64,000 nucleotides of DNA, taken from assembly GCF_019578655.1 (NCBI RefSeq), contig NC_063259.1, positions 29,747,277-29,811,276 of the forward strand, given 5' to 3'. This DNA comes from Ricinus communis. Taxonomy: Eukaryota; Streptophyta; Magnoliopsida; Malpighiales; Euphorbiaceae. Shown in pieces: positions 1 to 12,905 of the stretch. Under the pieces are notes generated by a model. The model searched no databases and had not been told where the DNA came from. It was given only the letters and a program-made list of their open reading frames with translations. The first letter of the stretch is position 1. Each line of letters begins with the position of its first letter. The position numbers and the translations under genes were made by a program.

Positions 1-1868
1 GCCAAAATTCTAGAAGGGGGCAGTTTCAAAGACCAACGCTGCATTTGGAAGTATAAGTAAAGTACCTGATTCGATGACTGCTCGTACTCCCTAATAAATC
101 TTCGTGCCCAAGCGTAAGCATATGTTAGACCACTGGCTGACTCAATATAGCTACCAAATCGAGTGATGCCCGCAACTTGTATTAGCGAGACCTCAACTGG
201 CAAAGGAGAAGGAATGAAAATAAGATTCATAGGATTATCTGCCATCCCTTCACCCACCATCGGCTGGTCCAACACTATAGGAATGCCATGAGCCCGAAGA
301 TGGTAGCCTGGTCCAATACCACTCAGCATCAGCAGTTGTGGGCTTCCTAATGCACCAGCTGACAAGATTATCTCATTCTTTGCGTTCCTATTCAAGAATG
401 CCGTGTGCCTGAATCCTAATATATCTTCAAATACCACCCCATAAGCTCTCGGTCTCGGCCATGGTCTCCCTGTATTAACAAATTTTCTAGTATGGTGAAG
501 ATGAGTGCTTATCTAAAAGCATTGAATCCATCAAACTAATCCTAATATGAACTAGCATCTTTTCGCATTTCAATTTAACATTCTGATTCAACGAATTTTA
601 TAATTAAGAACATTTATTTAGCTAACCTATAATGAATTAATTATAAGAAAACATATTCAATATGAAGTGGGCACATTTGCATGATTGTCGACTTATAAAA
701 TAATTACTTAACGAATAACAATCTGATCGCAAAAATTTATTTTTCTAATTATAAGTAATGTACAGTATATTACTTGCAAAAGTATCAATTTATATTCTAC
801 CAAAGCAATGTATGTGAAACACCAAACAAGAATAATTCATGCCCTTGATGCTCCGTGTTTGTGTTTTCTTTTTATTTTCTCAGTAGATCGACGGTCTTTA
901 GTTTCAGATATCACTAATAAAGGTTGTCATTCATATAAGATGTTGAAAATTGATTATTAAACAAAGAATCGTGAGCATGTGCTTTACCTCTCTGCGTAAA
1001 CAAGATCTTGACAACAGTAGCATGCAAATAAACTGTAATATTTCTTGGATCGGCATACTCAAGTAGATCCGCAGCAGTATGCCTGTGACCATCTCTGTCA
1101 AAGATTGAACCTCCAACTTTAGTTCCATGGACATGATCATAAGTAAATCCATTGTCAGGCAGCAGCCCTGCTTCTATCAGCCCGTCCCTCACTGCTGATT
1201 GCCACTGCAACATTTGTGGTCTAAATGCTACTTTTTTCTCAACCCATGCATAAGATGAATTCACCAATTTCTCTTTCCACCCTGCTTGCTTCACATAATC
1301 AACGCTCGCGCGCGTGAAAAATCCGGCGTTCAGGGCGCTTCCCCCGCCTAGAACACGTGCGCGAGTGTTGTAGACTCCATCCTCGGAGATGAATTGTTGA
1401 GAAGGGGAATAAGGAGATGTGTCTGAAAGCGAAGCAACGAAGTTGCCTATGTCGGTTATGTTAGGATTGCCATATGGAGAGCCTCCTCTTTCGAGGACTA
1501 GCACTTTTGCATGCTTAGACAGAGTGGCCGCTAATGGGCAGCCTGAAGTTCCTCCGCCGATGATTATGTAGTCGTATTGAAGAATTCTTGGGGCTGATGT
1601 TGCTTTGTTAACAAACGTGTAACTCGGAGCTGCAAAACACATAAATTTTACTACTACTAACAGTACCTGCTCAACTCGATTCTACCCAACTAAAATTGTA
1701 TCTCGAAATTAGATAAAGGCTTCAATTTAAACTTATATTTTCTTATGCTGCCTAGGAGAGCAAAAATCATATCGACAAGTTCATACCTTTTTCTGAATAA
1801 GAGATGCCATGAAGCATGAAAGTCCACGCAAGAACAATGCCTATATATTTCCAAGCAGGTACAACCAT
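1..1868 (-). CDS. HOTHEAD / mandelonitrile lyase-like GMC oxidoreductase (3' part outside window)
   Basis: FAD-dependent glucose-methanol-choline family enzyme, secreted type. Read exons on the minus strand: 1868-1787, 1629-988 and 469-66; the rest lies beyond the left edge. Exon 1 encodes a hydrophobic signal peptide (about 25 residues, starting [10 protein letters not shown]). Exon 2 has the ADP-binding loop GGGTSG at residues 52-57 and the first GMC signature [11 protein letters not shown] near 122-132. Exon 3 has the second GMC signature [17 protein letters not shown]. Joining the exons keeps phase (82 and 642 bp; phase 1 at both junctions). Plant relatives act on cuticle long-chain hydroxy fatty acids (HOTHEAD) or are named mandelonitrile lyase-like without proven activity; substrate cannot be assigned here. 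The donor after position 66 (CAG then GTACTT) is plausible, but the frame stays open to the edge, so that boundary is less certain. Confidence 0.88.
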
Positions 1869-2530
1869 CTCTCCAAGACCTTATACAAATTGTAAAATCT
1901 ACAAGTGTCCTTTACAAACAGAGCTATACTCTTCCTTAAATAATATCTCAATGACTTGATTTCTTTGGGTGCAAAGATGTCCACTTTGCCATGAAGAAAG
2001 ACACACAATTAACTTATAGTTCAACAACATATATTTTTAGTTGTTTACACATAAAAAAGGTCCAATATTCTTAAACTTCATTCGAATGCGTGCTGTGTGA
2101 AAATTAAACATAAATGTGCCCAGTAATAGCATTTACCAAACCGAACGGCCAGTGCTGCCACTTACTAAAGAATAATAATTATAATTATATACAATATGTT
2201 TAGGAAGCGCTATAAAGGCATTATATATAATATGTATATTTAGATGACTTGATACACATGGTCCAGCTTTGAGAGAAATAACTAGTGCACCACCCAACCG
2301 CTACTGTAAACACCTCGATTCTATAGTCTTACTAGTACTGTAGTTCAGCTCTTATTTATGGTTAAGCCCCTTCTATGGTCTGTCTTAGCACAAAAACCTT
2401 GGTTGGACATATATGGCCATTAAATTTAAGATTGAGAAATGGAGTTTTCTTCTCTTTTCTATATCTAGATTTATTTTGTGCTAAGCCTTCTGTCCTTCCA
2501 ATGGTAGCCTTATAGTAGTAAATTCATTTA
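1869..2530. other. Intergenic, upstream of the GMC gene
   Basis: AT-rich non-coding sequence that should hold the GMC gene promoter on the minus strand. I see no reading frame with family similarity, no RNA gene and no clear repeat. Confidence 0.5.
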
Positions 2531-2539
2531 ATTTGAGCT

Positions 2540-3310
2540 GTATAACTATAAATCAAGTGCCTCTTTCCAAGGCCTTTACTAGTCATCCTACGATGTGCTG
2601 GTGCGGTGGGTTGGAGGACGTGCTGCGTGTGCTACGTGATTGTTGGAAGTGTGGATGCGCTTGCTGGTTCTTTCAAATTCAGTTGGAAAAATGGTTTGAA
2701 AGTAATCTTAAGCTTATTTCTTCTCCATTAGTAATAATGACAGGCGGAGGTGTCTCTTTTGGGTGACTTGTCGGAGATTGTGGACTTGGAGAATGCGGAA
2801 GTGTTAGAGGATCAATGTTTCTGATTTTATTAGCGCTGTTGTTAGCCGTACTGACGAGATCCTGAGCTCTTACACCTGATTGAGAAGACACGAGCAGCTT
2901 GTGGGGTGAGTATTTGAACAGTCATGAAAGCGAGCTTTGGGTAATTTTCAGGGCCTGACGCTTGCGTGGAAAGTTGATATTCGTGTGTTGGTCATTGAAT
3001 TAGTGCTGTTGAGCTTATCTCAGGTATTTGAGTGGCTGGCAACAGTAATGCTGTGCTCATTCAGCATTTTGAACCAAGATTGGCAAGTGTTTATCCGTCG
3101 TGTGCATCGTAAGGCCAATTTCTCAGCGGAATGGATGGCGAATTATGCAGCAACTTTTCCAGTTGGCGTTGATGAGTTCTCTTCAGCTCCTTCGGGTATT
3201 CTTGATTGCCTTCGTAATGACGTTTGTGGGGTTTGTCACCTTTCCTTAATTGTCTTTGGATTTTCCACCTTTGTAACTATAAGAAAATTTATGACATTGG
3301 CTTTAATGTG
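2540..3310 (+). pseudogene. Decayed LINE-type ORF2 3' end (zf-RVT knuckle plus RNase H)
   Basis: Two reading-frame pieces resemble the C-terminus of plant non-LTR reverse transcriptase polyproteins. The first (from about 2540) has a CxC cluster followed by EDVLRVLRDC, like the zinc knuckle after the RT domain. The second (about 2950-3240) reads GLTLAWKVDIR, then DWQVFIRRVHRKANFSAEW, MANYA and GILDCLRNDVCGV, the usual pattern of the terminal RNase H-like domain. A frameshift near 2952 separates ELWVIF from GLTLAW, stop codons interrupt the region between the pieces, and most of the RNase H N-terminal half, with its first catalytic Asp, is missing. The element is dead. No intact RT domain is present in the window. 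Confidence 0.72.
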
Positions 3311-3688
3311 ATATTGATTTCTCTCTCTTTTTTTTTTTCAGTAAAAGAATTGCTAATTCATTATTGAAAAATTCTTGCCTTAGTAAGGATCTGCGTTATT
3401 ATTTTAATACTAACAGAATTGCTAACCAATTTTGTGATTTTAGTAAACAATACTGAGATGGAACCTGAAAAAATTATGTGATGAGGCTCAGACTTGAGCG
3501 TCTATGAAATGAACCTTTTGGATTATATAATAACGGTGGGCTATTAGCCTGATTTGATTAAAGGCAGGAAACCATAGATTGCAGTCTGTAGAACAGCCCG
3601 CTACAATTTAAGGAGCCCACACTCTAGTGGAAGACTAGTTTAATGTCTCCGTGCCTGCACTGGGTTGGTAACAATATGATGATCACTG

Positions 3689-3755
3689 ATATAACTACTA
3701 CGTCATTTTCTGTCTGTTCAAAAAAAAAAAAAAAAACAAGAATATATAACTACTA
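3689..3755 (+). repeat. 12-bp direct repeat flanking a short A-tailed insert
   Basis: The word ATATAACTACTA occurs at 3689-3700 and again at 3744-3755. Between them lie 43 bp that end in an uninterrupted run of about 16 A plus a few more bases. This is the layout of a target-site duplication around a very short, 5'-truncated retroposed insert. It may instead be chance in an AT-rich region. Confidence 0.4.
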
Positions 3756-6700
3756 AGTTGTTAATTTTGTATGACAATTTGTTTAGAAAAACTAGTAATA
3801 TATTTGATTATTTTATATTTCCACTTAAATTACTGTATTCACCATGATATATATATATTGACAATTTTACATAAATGTGATATGTTAATTTCTGTTTAAG
3901 ATATTTATAATTGAGGCTTAAATTAGAGAACATCAAAATTCAAATCCCACTGACAATAATTTTTTAACATAAAAAAGAAAAACTAGATCTTTGTATAAAT
4001 AAGATTTGTTATTATCGAGTTAGGGGAGGTCGACCAATTTGAATGACTGAGGTAGGATGGATCTGGTGAGACCATACCTTAGTTATATCATCTTGCTACA
4101 AAGACACTTGTATGGATATAAGAGGGTACCCAAGATCATTTTCGATTCTTAAGATATGGGTCAACAACAAACAAATTATCTATAAGAATTATATACAGTT
4201 ATTTATACATCTCCACATATCCAAAGACATGTATGCTAATATACTAATGGGTAAATTTTTTTAAATAAATAAAAAAGAAAAATAGTTTTTTTATTAATTA
4301 TTAAATACAATTTGTGACAAACAAATAAATCTAATAAATATTCAAAAAATATATATATTAATCTTACAATAAAAATGAGTTTTTTTTTCTAAATTCGTTA
4401 ATAGTATTTGATAAAATAACTGTATACAACACTTTAATTGCGTTTGGCGCATACTGAGCTAGAAATTGATTTTATGATTGTTTCATGATTTTTTAAACGA
4501 GTCTCAACTTTTGAATATCAAATTCAAACCCATCTTAATTCCTATGACGGAAGACAAACAGACTCTCTCAAAAAAAAATATTCTGTCAATGAAAATAAAA
4601 TAAAAAATTCATAATATTTTATCAATAAAATTAATAAACAACTAAGAAAAAAATCTAACTTAATACTAAACAAAGTTTCAATCAAGTAAATTCATTTTCA
4701 TTTTTGGTAGGCCTTGGTTCATTTCAATGTTGAAATCTTAGTAGTCATAGATTCTTTTTTCATACATCTTTAATTTGTCATCTATTTTTTTAAATTCACT
4801 ATTAAAAAAATATAAGAGATTGTGCTATTAAAATTTATAAATTCTAATCAACACATACAAATAAGATGGAAATAAAATTTAGTTAGTTATTATAATTAAA
4901 AAAAAATTACTAAAGAAAAACTAGTGAAGAGTTAAAATTAGCTACCGTTGACAACAATAAAAGAAAAGAGTCTATAGATTGATAAGGTTTCAAAGCTTTT
5001 CAATAAAATGTTGAAATGCTGTTATGAAAGCATTTTGTATGGGTAACTCTTAATTGATTCATATCTTAACTCTCTCTATATATATTTATATATGATCAAG
5101 TATTTCACAAAATCTACTAATGAAACACAATCAAATTTTTCATGATTATGATTGACCCACTATTCGAATATTAGGCATATGTGAATGTCCACACATGCTC
5201 CGCACTGGCAACACACTCTGGCTATTGGCTAATATCAAAAGGATATTACATTCATTATTGGGAGATGATAATAGCAAATTAGTATCATATAATCATAGAA
5301 TGATCCTTGTTCCATATTGAGGGTTGTGGTGAGCAATGAATGGACGTGTCATCACCACCTTTTATCCTAAACACCCATCATGCCTCTGAGATACTCTTTC
5401 TTCTTCTTTTTTGTTTTTTTTTTTTGGTTAAATTAGACTATATGTACTGTTACCTAATTGGATAAGTAAGAAAAGACCCACCGTCCCACCACCCCTGGAG
5501 TAGTAACAAGGCACTGCCACACCAACAGAATAATATCATAACTTCAATTTGCATGAGTGGTAGGCTTGGCCGGTTGGGATTTAGTTCAGTTCATAAACCA
5601 TTTAGGAGTTCAGTTCACTTGCCCAATTCAAATATCAATCAATAGATCTTACATTTTAAAACATAAAAATAATAAAGTACTGATTAGAATGGTATTTGTA
5701 AGATGTATAAAACTTAAGCTATGATATCTACTCATAATTGTATCATTTCTTTAAATTAAAACACTAATTATTATCAAATCTTATCAATTATAACCGATTA
5801 TTTTTTAACTTATAAGAACTAAAAAGGTCTCAAATTTAATTTTCCCATTTGTTATCTATCAATATTAATAAAAGTTTATCACGTTTATTGTAATAAATAA
5901 AGAATGATTATTTTCTTATTTTTTGAGTTGCCATCCAATCGTTAATAAATAATAGAGTAATTAGTTTTATTTTTAAGAACATGGAAGCTCTTGATTGGAC
6001 CAATTGTCATGACTGCCTTATTACATACACATGAGAAGTCAAATAATGTTATTAACAGGTAAGAACTTTAAACAAGAGTAATAATAAAAACAGTTAAAGT
6101 CAACCACAGCCACAGTTTTTTTTTTTTGAAAGAAAAACTAAAATATTTAATTGATTGAATAAAAAGTATGAGAGAGCAAAGACATAGAAGTCTAAATATA
6201 CAAATAACTATTGCTTTTATTACCAAAACAGTTGAAATTGTACATATACATATCCACTGCAACAATTATCGGATTTCTGTTCCTTTCTAACTGACAACCG
6301 CCATACTTTTTCTATTTTATTTTATTTTATTTTATTTCAGATTTAGCTATTCCTCTTGTTTCATATTTTCTTTTCAGATTCCGGAAGATTTCTATAAAAT
6401 AAATCTTAAACTTTACTTAATTCCAAAAGATTGATCAGTGAATTATAAGCATATACATTCAAGTAAAAAGCAGAACACGAACATTGGACACCACATAAGT
6501 TATTGACACAAATAAACCGAAAAAGGGAAAGCAGTAAACTAAAGAAGCAACCCAAAGTTCTTTTGAGAATATATTCTCTATTTTATACAAACTGGCTTAC
6601 GAAAAAGATGTTAACTTATATCAAACCTGAAGTATCCCAAAAGAGATCGGAAACTCTATTTCCATATATGTTATTCGTTTCTTTCATCAAAGAGTGGAAA

Positions 6701-6780
6701 AAAGTTTAAACATGTGTATATCTATGACAGAAGTTTGTAACATATATACATGATACGTCGTACATGACACGGATTTATCA
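3756..6780. other. Intergenic, AT-rich
   Basis: About 3 kb without a supportable gene. It holds many homopolymer runs, a TTTTA pentanucleotide run near 6308-6338, and two degenerate tRNA-SINE-like B-box strings (ATTCAAATCCCAC near 3938-3950 and ATTCAAACCCATC near 4523-4535) that are too weak to call. The short open frames here have no family resemblance. Confidence 0.5.
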
Positions 6781-6827
6781 AACTACCTACAAATCTTTTC
6801 TTTATTTTCTTTTTGTATTAGCATAAG

Positions 6828-7169
6828 CTACCTCAGCAACTTCCTGGGCTTTGAAGGAGTAATCTTGATGACAAGTCCAGGGAAAACATCATCAGGGTCG
6901 TGAATATGCGGATTCTGCTCAACGATAAACGGGTCACCGCACTTGTCACTGATGGTATGAAGGGTCTCTCCTTCTCCAACAACATATATTTCATCACAAG
7001 GTCGGTCAAGAAGCTGGCTCCCTTTGACAGGTTCAGCTGCAGAAGAATTACTCTCGATTACCGAGCCTAATAGTATTAGACCTAAAAGAACTACAGCACA
7101 GTAACATGAAGCTGCATCAGCTATTGCTATATGGATTCTCATGGTTTTCGTTTTTGGAGTAGAAACCAT
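6828..7169 (-). CDS. Small membrane-anchored LysM-domain protein
   Basis: Single-exon gene of 113 residues. The frame is open further upstream, but I place the start at 7169 because a TATA box lies about 130 bp upstream of it and the upstream extension is low-complexity leader. Residues about 21-38 form a hydrophobic segment (signal anchor or signal peptide). One LysM motif spans about 61-103, starting IYVVGEGETLHTIS and containing EQNPHIHDPDDVFPG. LysM modules bind N-acetylglucosamine-containing glycans. Two cysteines (58 and 77) could form a disulphide. There is no kinase domain and no second or third LysM, unlike chitin receptors. Similar tiny LysM proteins exist across seed plants with no established function. 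Outside-facing or secreted location is inferred. Confidence 0.85.
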   Translation of the reverse strand: MVSTPKTKTMRIHIAIADAASCYCAVVLLGLILLGSVIESNSSAAEPVKGSQLLDRPCDEIYVVGEGETLHTISDKCGDPFIVEQNPHIHDPDDVFPGLVIKITPSKPRKLLR

Positions 7170-7298
7170 ATAGAGAGAAACAGAGACAAAGGGTTTTTCT
7201 TTGCTTTTCTGATCTTTAAAGAGAAATGGGTTCTGAATTTGATGGAACCGAAATAAGATGGAGTTGTGTGTATGAAAGAATAAAGAGAGATGGGTGTG

Positions 7299-7306
7299 TT
7301 TATATA
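7299..7306 (-). promoter_or_regulatory. TATA box of the LysM gene
   Basis: TATATAAA on the minus strand, 130 bp upstream of the chosen ATG at 7169. It supports the short-protein start rather than the longer open frame, which begins upstream of this box. Confidence 0.55.
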
Positions 7307-7430
7307 TCATTTCAATTTTTCTTTTTCTCATCCTTGTAAGACTTGGACGTTTGCGTTGGCAGGAAGTTGGGTTCAACGACACGGCGACGTGTAATTTGGT
7401 TACAAGGATTGAAATGTTGCACATGAATCA

Positions 7431-10270
7431 CCTCTCTAAGTCATCAAATTACTGAAAAGGACTTGGATTTTTGAATTTTTTTTATAAAGATGATGGGTCT
7501 TAGATTATTACAGTTTTGGGAAGAGAGGAAGTACTGAAAATTAATGATCAATAAATGTAGTAAAGTTTAGACATATATGGGGATTGTCCATGTACATAAA
7601 TTAGTCCACTAAGTAACTTAAACTTAATACGGTGGACAGTTTTTTTGCTAATTTGGTTAGCATCATTCACACGTTTGAACCTAAGCATGTCCACCAAGAG
7701 ACACTGTAATTGGCTGCGTTTGGTGGCATGGGTTATAAGTAATTGGTCCTTGAATTATAAAACAATTTTCCCAAATTATGTTGAAGTGACGGTCTTTGAT
7801 CAGTTTGCTTTTGCACCATATAGCATATAATATTATTATATTACCGTCCCAGAAATCATGCGATGAAAAGTTTATTATAATAAATAAATTTGTATTTTTA
7901 ACATATATGCATTTCTAAATCAATATAATAATTATATTACAAATATCCATATTGTGGCAGCTGAAAACACAATTAATTATAATTATATTTCAAAATCCAT
8001 ACGTTAGAAAAAAGAAAAAGCTTAATTTCTTCGTGTCTTAGAGGGATTTCTTTCAATTTTACTTTGACCTTTTATAACAAGGGCAGGAGCTTGAATACCT
8101 CGAGCAATCCAGAGTTGGAAAAAGATTTCTTTTTTCAGATACCAAAAATTCCCTAACTGGAAAATACAATTTCAAGCAAGAAAAACTGAAAAAGAAAGAA
8201 AAAAAAAAAGTGATTTGAAAGGGCATTAAGGTAGAAGAAAAAGAAGAGAGGGCAATCAGGGAACTTGGAGGGCGGATGGAAAAAGAAAAGGAAGGATTCA
8301 GGTGGGGACTAGAGGAGAGGAAGAGGCGAGGTACGTATGGGGAAGTCGCATATTGCGTGATGAAATTGCACCCTCCCCACTCACTGCCTTTGAATCTTTG
8401 TTACGATCATATTCCGAACAATCCAACTCTCGTCTCTACCCCCCAATTTAAGTGATCAATAATTGTTCAAGGGTCTCTTTCGCAATATAATCCGTATAGG
8501 TACATACTTTTAGATATTTAATATTGGTATTGCAATAACATGTAAATGTTTATTTTACCCTTTAACTATTATTGGTATAGAAGCTAAACAAAATTGATAT
8601 TATAAATCTTTTTGGGGAAAAGGGTGCAGGTAATGTTATTGTTGGCGGGGTAAGTGGACCATAATGTGGGAGTGGAATAGTGGATAGAGAGAGTTTGAGG
8701 GATCGACTTTGCAGCTCCTTCGCGTGCTCAACACTTTGGGGGACCTTTTAGGACCAGCGGACTAAGTCCCTTATAAGTTGTTAGTTGATAGTTGTAACTA
8801 TATATATATACTTCTTGCAGTTGCATTGCATTGCAGGACCCATTTACAGACTAGAGAGTCCATCATTTTCATTCAACAACCCATTGTGTTCCAATTTTCA
8901 ATAGTCGCGACTCCTTATTCATAATCAATGTTTAAAAGTTCCACAACATTTATTCAAAAAGGAGAGGTACCAATCCTTTGATTAAACCCGGTCAAACGAA
9001 ATGTAGCAGGACTGGATTGAGGGGTCTAAGTTCTAAACATTAATTAAATACAAAAAGAAAGCTTAGAAAATACAGGAAGCACCTCATGACATAATATACA
9101 TATCCAAATAGCATAAACATCTCATTATAGCTGGCTTATCTTTTTCCCTAGCTTGACAGGCAGCTTTCCCAGATTATATACGGCAAGTTTTGGTGGTTCT
9201 TAATGTACAAATGAATTATATATACATTTAATTCTAAATAAACTCTAGTCAGAAAAAAAATGCAACGCGAGACATTCTATAACAGACCATGAGAACTAAT
9301 TCAAATCAACTAAATTTAATTATTTGCCAAGCCTTTAAATATTGGACCCTCCTTATTTATCAGCGTTAGGCAAAGTCTAGTAATTGCACTAATATAATTA
9401 AATCTTCTTGTGATTTTTTCTGGTTTTTGATTCAATGATATTGGAAATTAATTTTACAAACAAATCAAATAATTTAATCTGATGACAGGGTTTGTTAGTG
9501 ATATCACCGAGTCGGTTATCTTAGACCATTAGTTAGCTTAAGGGAATTAGCAAATTGAGTAACATGTAAGGACTCTTCAAGAATAATGTAATGTCAATTT
9601 GTAATGAGTGATCAAATGGTTAGATGCACCATTAGAGATGAATAATGATGCCGTCAAAATTGAGTCTGCTTATCCATCATTATCCTATTCACTGATAACA
9701 TCTTGAATCACATTCTATTGACATGAATCCATGTCCAACATCGAATAGTAAATAATTGTTTAATAATTGAATGGTGGACATACTCTTAAGTTTCATTTTA
9801 TCATGAAATGTTCCCTCCATCTTTTTCATTCCTTAAATTAGAAAAGTTAAAAATTGGCAACTAATTAATTTAATTTTATTTTTTTTTAAAATTTCGTTTT
9901 CTGTTTTCATTATTTTTTATTTAAATAATTTTGTTAATAAAAGTTAAAATAAAAAGTTGCATTATTTGTAATATAATGATAATTGATATACGGAGCAGTA
10001 GAAAGAAAAGAAACTCAAATTAAGAAAAGTTGGCTGGTGAACAGAGCAAAACAATTGTCGCATTGCTTCAAAGTTATCCTAAGGAAGGAAAAAATAGAAA
10101 AAGAGTTTGGAAATTTAAAATTGTCTTTATTCTATCATATCTTATCTTATCTTTTTTTTTTTTTTTTTGAGAATTTATTATGTCTTATCTGTTGCTATAT
10201 ACCACATGAGGATGTTTGGGATTAAATGGTTATCTTAAAGACACAAGCTATGCAAAAATTTGAGACTCCC
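7431..10270. other. Intergenic with purine-rich tract and a GC-richer island
   Basis: No coding gene recognised. About 8165-8335 is strongly purine-biased on the plus strand (A/G runs with few pyrimidines). About 8640-8900 is less AT-rich than its surroundings and contains a TATA-like stretch (CTATATATATATA, about 8799-8811) followed by ordinary sequence, so it could be a promoter for an unseen transcript. The remainder is AT-rich with no visible structure. Confidence 0.4.
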
Positions 10271-10276
10271 TTTTTC

Positions 10277-12905
10277 CGCAAATTATAAGATGGATCATGT
10301 CCATATAAGTCTGTAAATTCAAACATTCATCCGATACCGTTTTGTTTGTAAAAAGATTTATATTAGTATCTGATATGTGCGTTAGACGCTGACATACGCG
10401 TCAGATATTGATGGAATCTTTTTTTAAATAATTTATTAATTTTATATTGTATGTTCATTAAATATGTGTTAAATGTTTATTATTTAAACATAAAATATTT
10501 ATTATTTGTTAACTTAATTTTATTGAAAAGATATATGTAATATAATATAAATATTTATAGTATAATTTTAAATTAATTTTTTTACTTACAAATTATGTAA
10601 GGATAATTTATATTATGTCTATACTATATATTTCATTTAAATGAATTAATAGTATGAGTATTTATTAACAAACTAATGAATATCATGCCTATAAATGATG
10701 AATGTTTATATCAATAATAAATTCTTTTAACATGCATCATAAAAACAATAAATTTTTTTATAAATAATCAATATTTTTATATGAGAATATTGATGAACAT
10801 TATTTGTACAGACAGTAAGTATTGCAGTACCAGATAATACACACTAATATTAACATTGATGAATAATATATCAAACAAAATGAACATAAATATTAACCAT
10901 AATGAATATTAAATTTATATATAATGAATATTTCATATAAAGAAAATTCATTATATAGAATATTACAACCAATGCACATTATACATTTATAAAATGAACA
11001 TTTGAGTATATATAAATCAACAAAACATATTAATATGCGTATAGTTTAATAAAAACTTTTTAAGATGTGTTATATATAATTTTAATTTTAGTACGTGTAT
11101 TTATTATTGACATGTAAAATTCAAGTTTATGTATAATTTTTAATATAATATGAATTTCTATAAATTTATTTTATTATAATTTAAAAAGTTTAAAAAAATA
11201 GTAAAAAAACGGAAACTTTTAAAGTAGAATGTACCACGTATTTTAGAATGAAAATATGCCACACGTGTGTTATACACTCGAATTCATGTGGAATTATGGA
11301 CCGAGGTCCATGTTATAACAATCAGGATATGTACGCAAATTATAAAATGAACTATGTCCATGTAGCTTTATGGACCCAGAGGTACATCCAACATCATTTT
11401 ACTTATACAAAAATTTATGTTTCATGTTTTAAGTTTTACACTGAGTAAAAAATTAACGCATGTCAGATATTAACGCATTCTTTTTGAAAAATAATTTATG
11501 TTCATTAAACCTATTGTTGAATGTTGGTTGTTTAAACGTTAAATGTTCATTATTTATTAATTTAATTTGTTGAAAATATATGTCCACTATATTAAAAATA
11601 TTTGCAATATGATTTTAGCTTGATATTTTTTTATTTACCAATTGTGTGAGGATGATTTATGTTATGTATATATATATGAATTAGTGGGTATGATTTTCAT
11701 CAATGGCGGATATCCATTGACAAACTAATACATATTATGTATATAAATGATGAATGTCATGAAAATTTTAATATATATCATAAAAATAATAAAAGCTTAC
11801 ATAAATAAGCAATATTTTCGTTTGAAAATATTGATGAACATTATATATACAGAAAATGAATATTGCAGTATTAGATAATGAACATTAATATTAATATTGA
11901 TGAATAATACATTGAACTAAATGAACATAAACATTAACCGTAATGAACATGAAGTTCATAAATAATGAATTTTTAAATATAAAAAAAATTAATTATTATA
12001 GAATTTTACATATAATGAATATTATACATATAGAAAATGAATGTTTTAGTACATGTAAATGAATAATAATATGCATATAGTCTAATTAAATTTTCTTGAT
12101 AAGTGTTACTATATTCTAGCACATAATTTTTAATTTTGACAAATATTCTTATTATTGAAACGTAGAATTCAAGTTTATGTATAATTTATAATTTTTTATT
12201 AATTTATTTATAATTTTTATATTTTATGTTAATAAAATCTTAAAATATAAAAAGCTAACAAAAACATAAAAAATATTTAATTTATTATTATTTTTAAATA
12301 TTCTAATTAATTATAAAATATTAAAATATCTATTTATTTTTATATATAAATTTAATTTGTATTATTATTGTAATCAAAATAACTATGATGATTGTACAAC
12401 ATACCGGTAAACGAGTAGCTTTCCTAAATATATAAAAAGATATATACTCAAAATATTATTTTTAATATAATATTAATTTTAAATTCATTTTATTACAATT
12501 TAAAAAAAAATAACAATCTCATGTCTCAAAGATAAATACATATATTAAAATAAAAATATTTAAAATAATAATAGTAAAATAATTATAACAGTCATATATA
12601 TGTAAATAAATGACTAGTTTTTATAAATATATAAAAATTTATTTAATATATAATTTTTAATATAATATTAACTTTTATAAATTTATTTTATTATAATGAA
12701 AAGATTTAAAAATGGTACAATTTAAAGAAGAAAGTGAATTTTTTTCTTAAACACGTGGGATATGGTTATTTTTTTTGGCTGGAAATCTGTTTCAAGTGGC
12801 TAATATTTTTTTTACCTTTAACAAAATGTGTATTTGGCAAAATTTTCTCCACGCGTATCTATGGACTCCGGTCCATGTAGAACTGGGCCAAGGTCCATCT
12901 AATAA
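10277..12905. repeat. Tandem, diverged AT-rich repeat units with ATGGAC/GTCCAT palindromes
   Basis: Unit 1 (about 10277-11333) and unit 2 (from about 11334) align over hundreds of bases. Shared landmarks are CGCAAATTATAA near the start, ATATTGATGAACATTAT, ATGAACATAAA.ATTAACC.TAATGAA and ATTCAAGTTTATGTATAATTT, offset by about 1.05 kb. The unit ends carry short palindromes: ATGGACCGAGGTCCAT near 11297 and ATGGACTCCGGTCCAT near 12864. The tail sequence (TTTTAATATAATATTAA.TTT...) recurs near 11138, 12467 and 12647, so the second unit has an extra partial copy. No coding capacity is seen. This is probably a transposon relic of unknown class or a short satellite-like duplication. Confidence 0.65.

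Noticed and set aside
3910..3965. tRNA-SINE-like B-box in ATTCAAATCCCACTGACAAT
   Set aside because: The A-box is not convincing and no target-site duplication could be defined.
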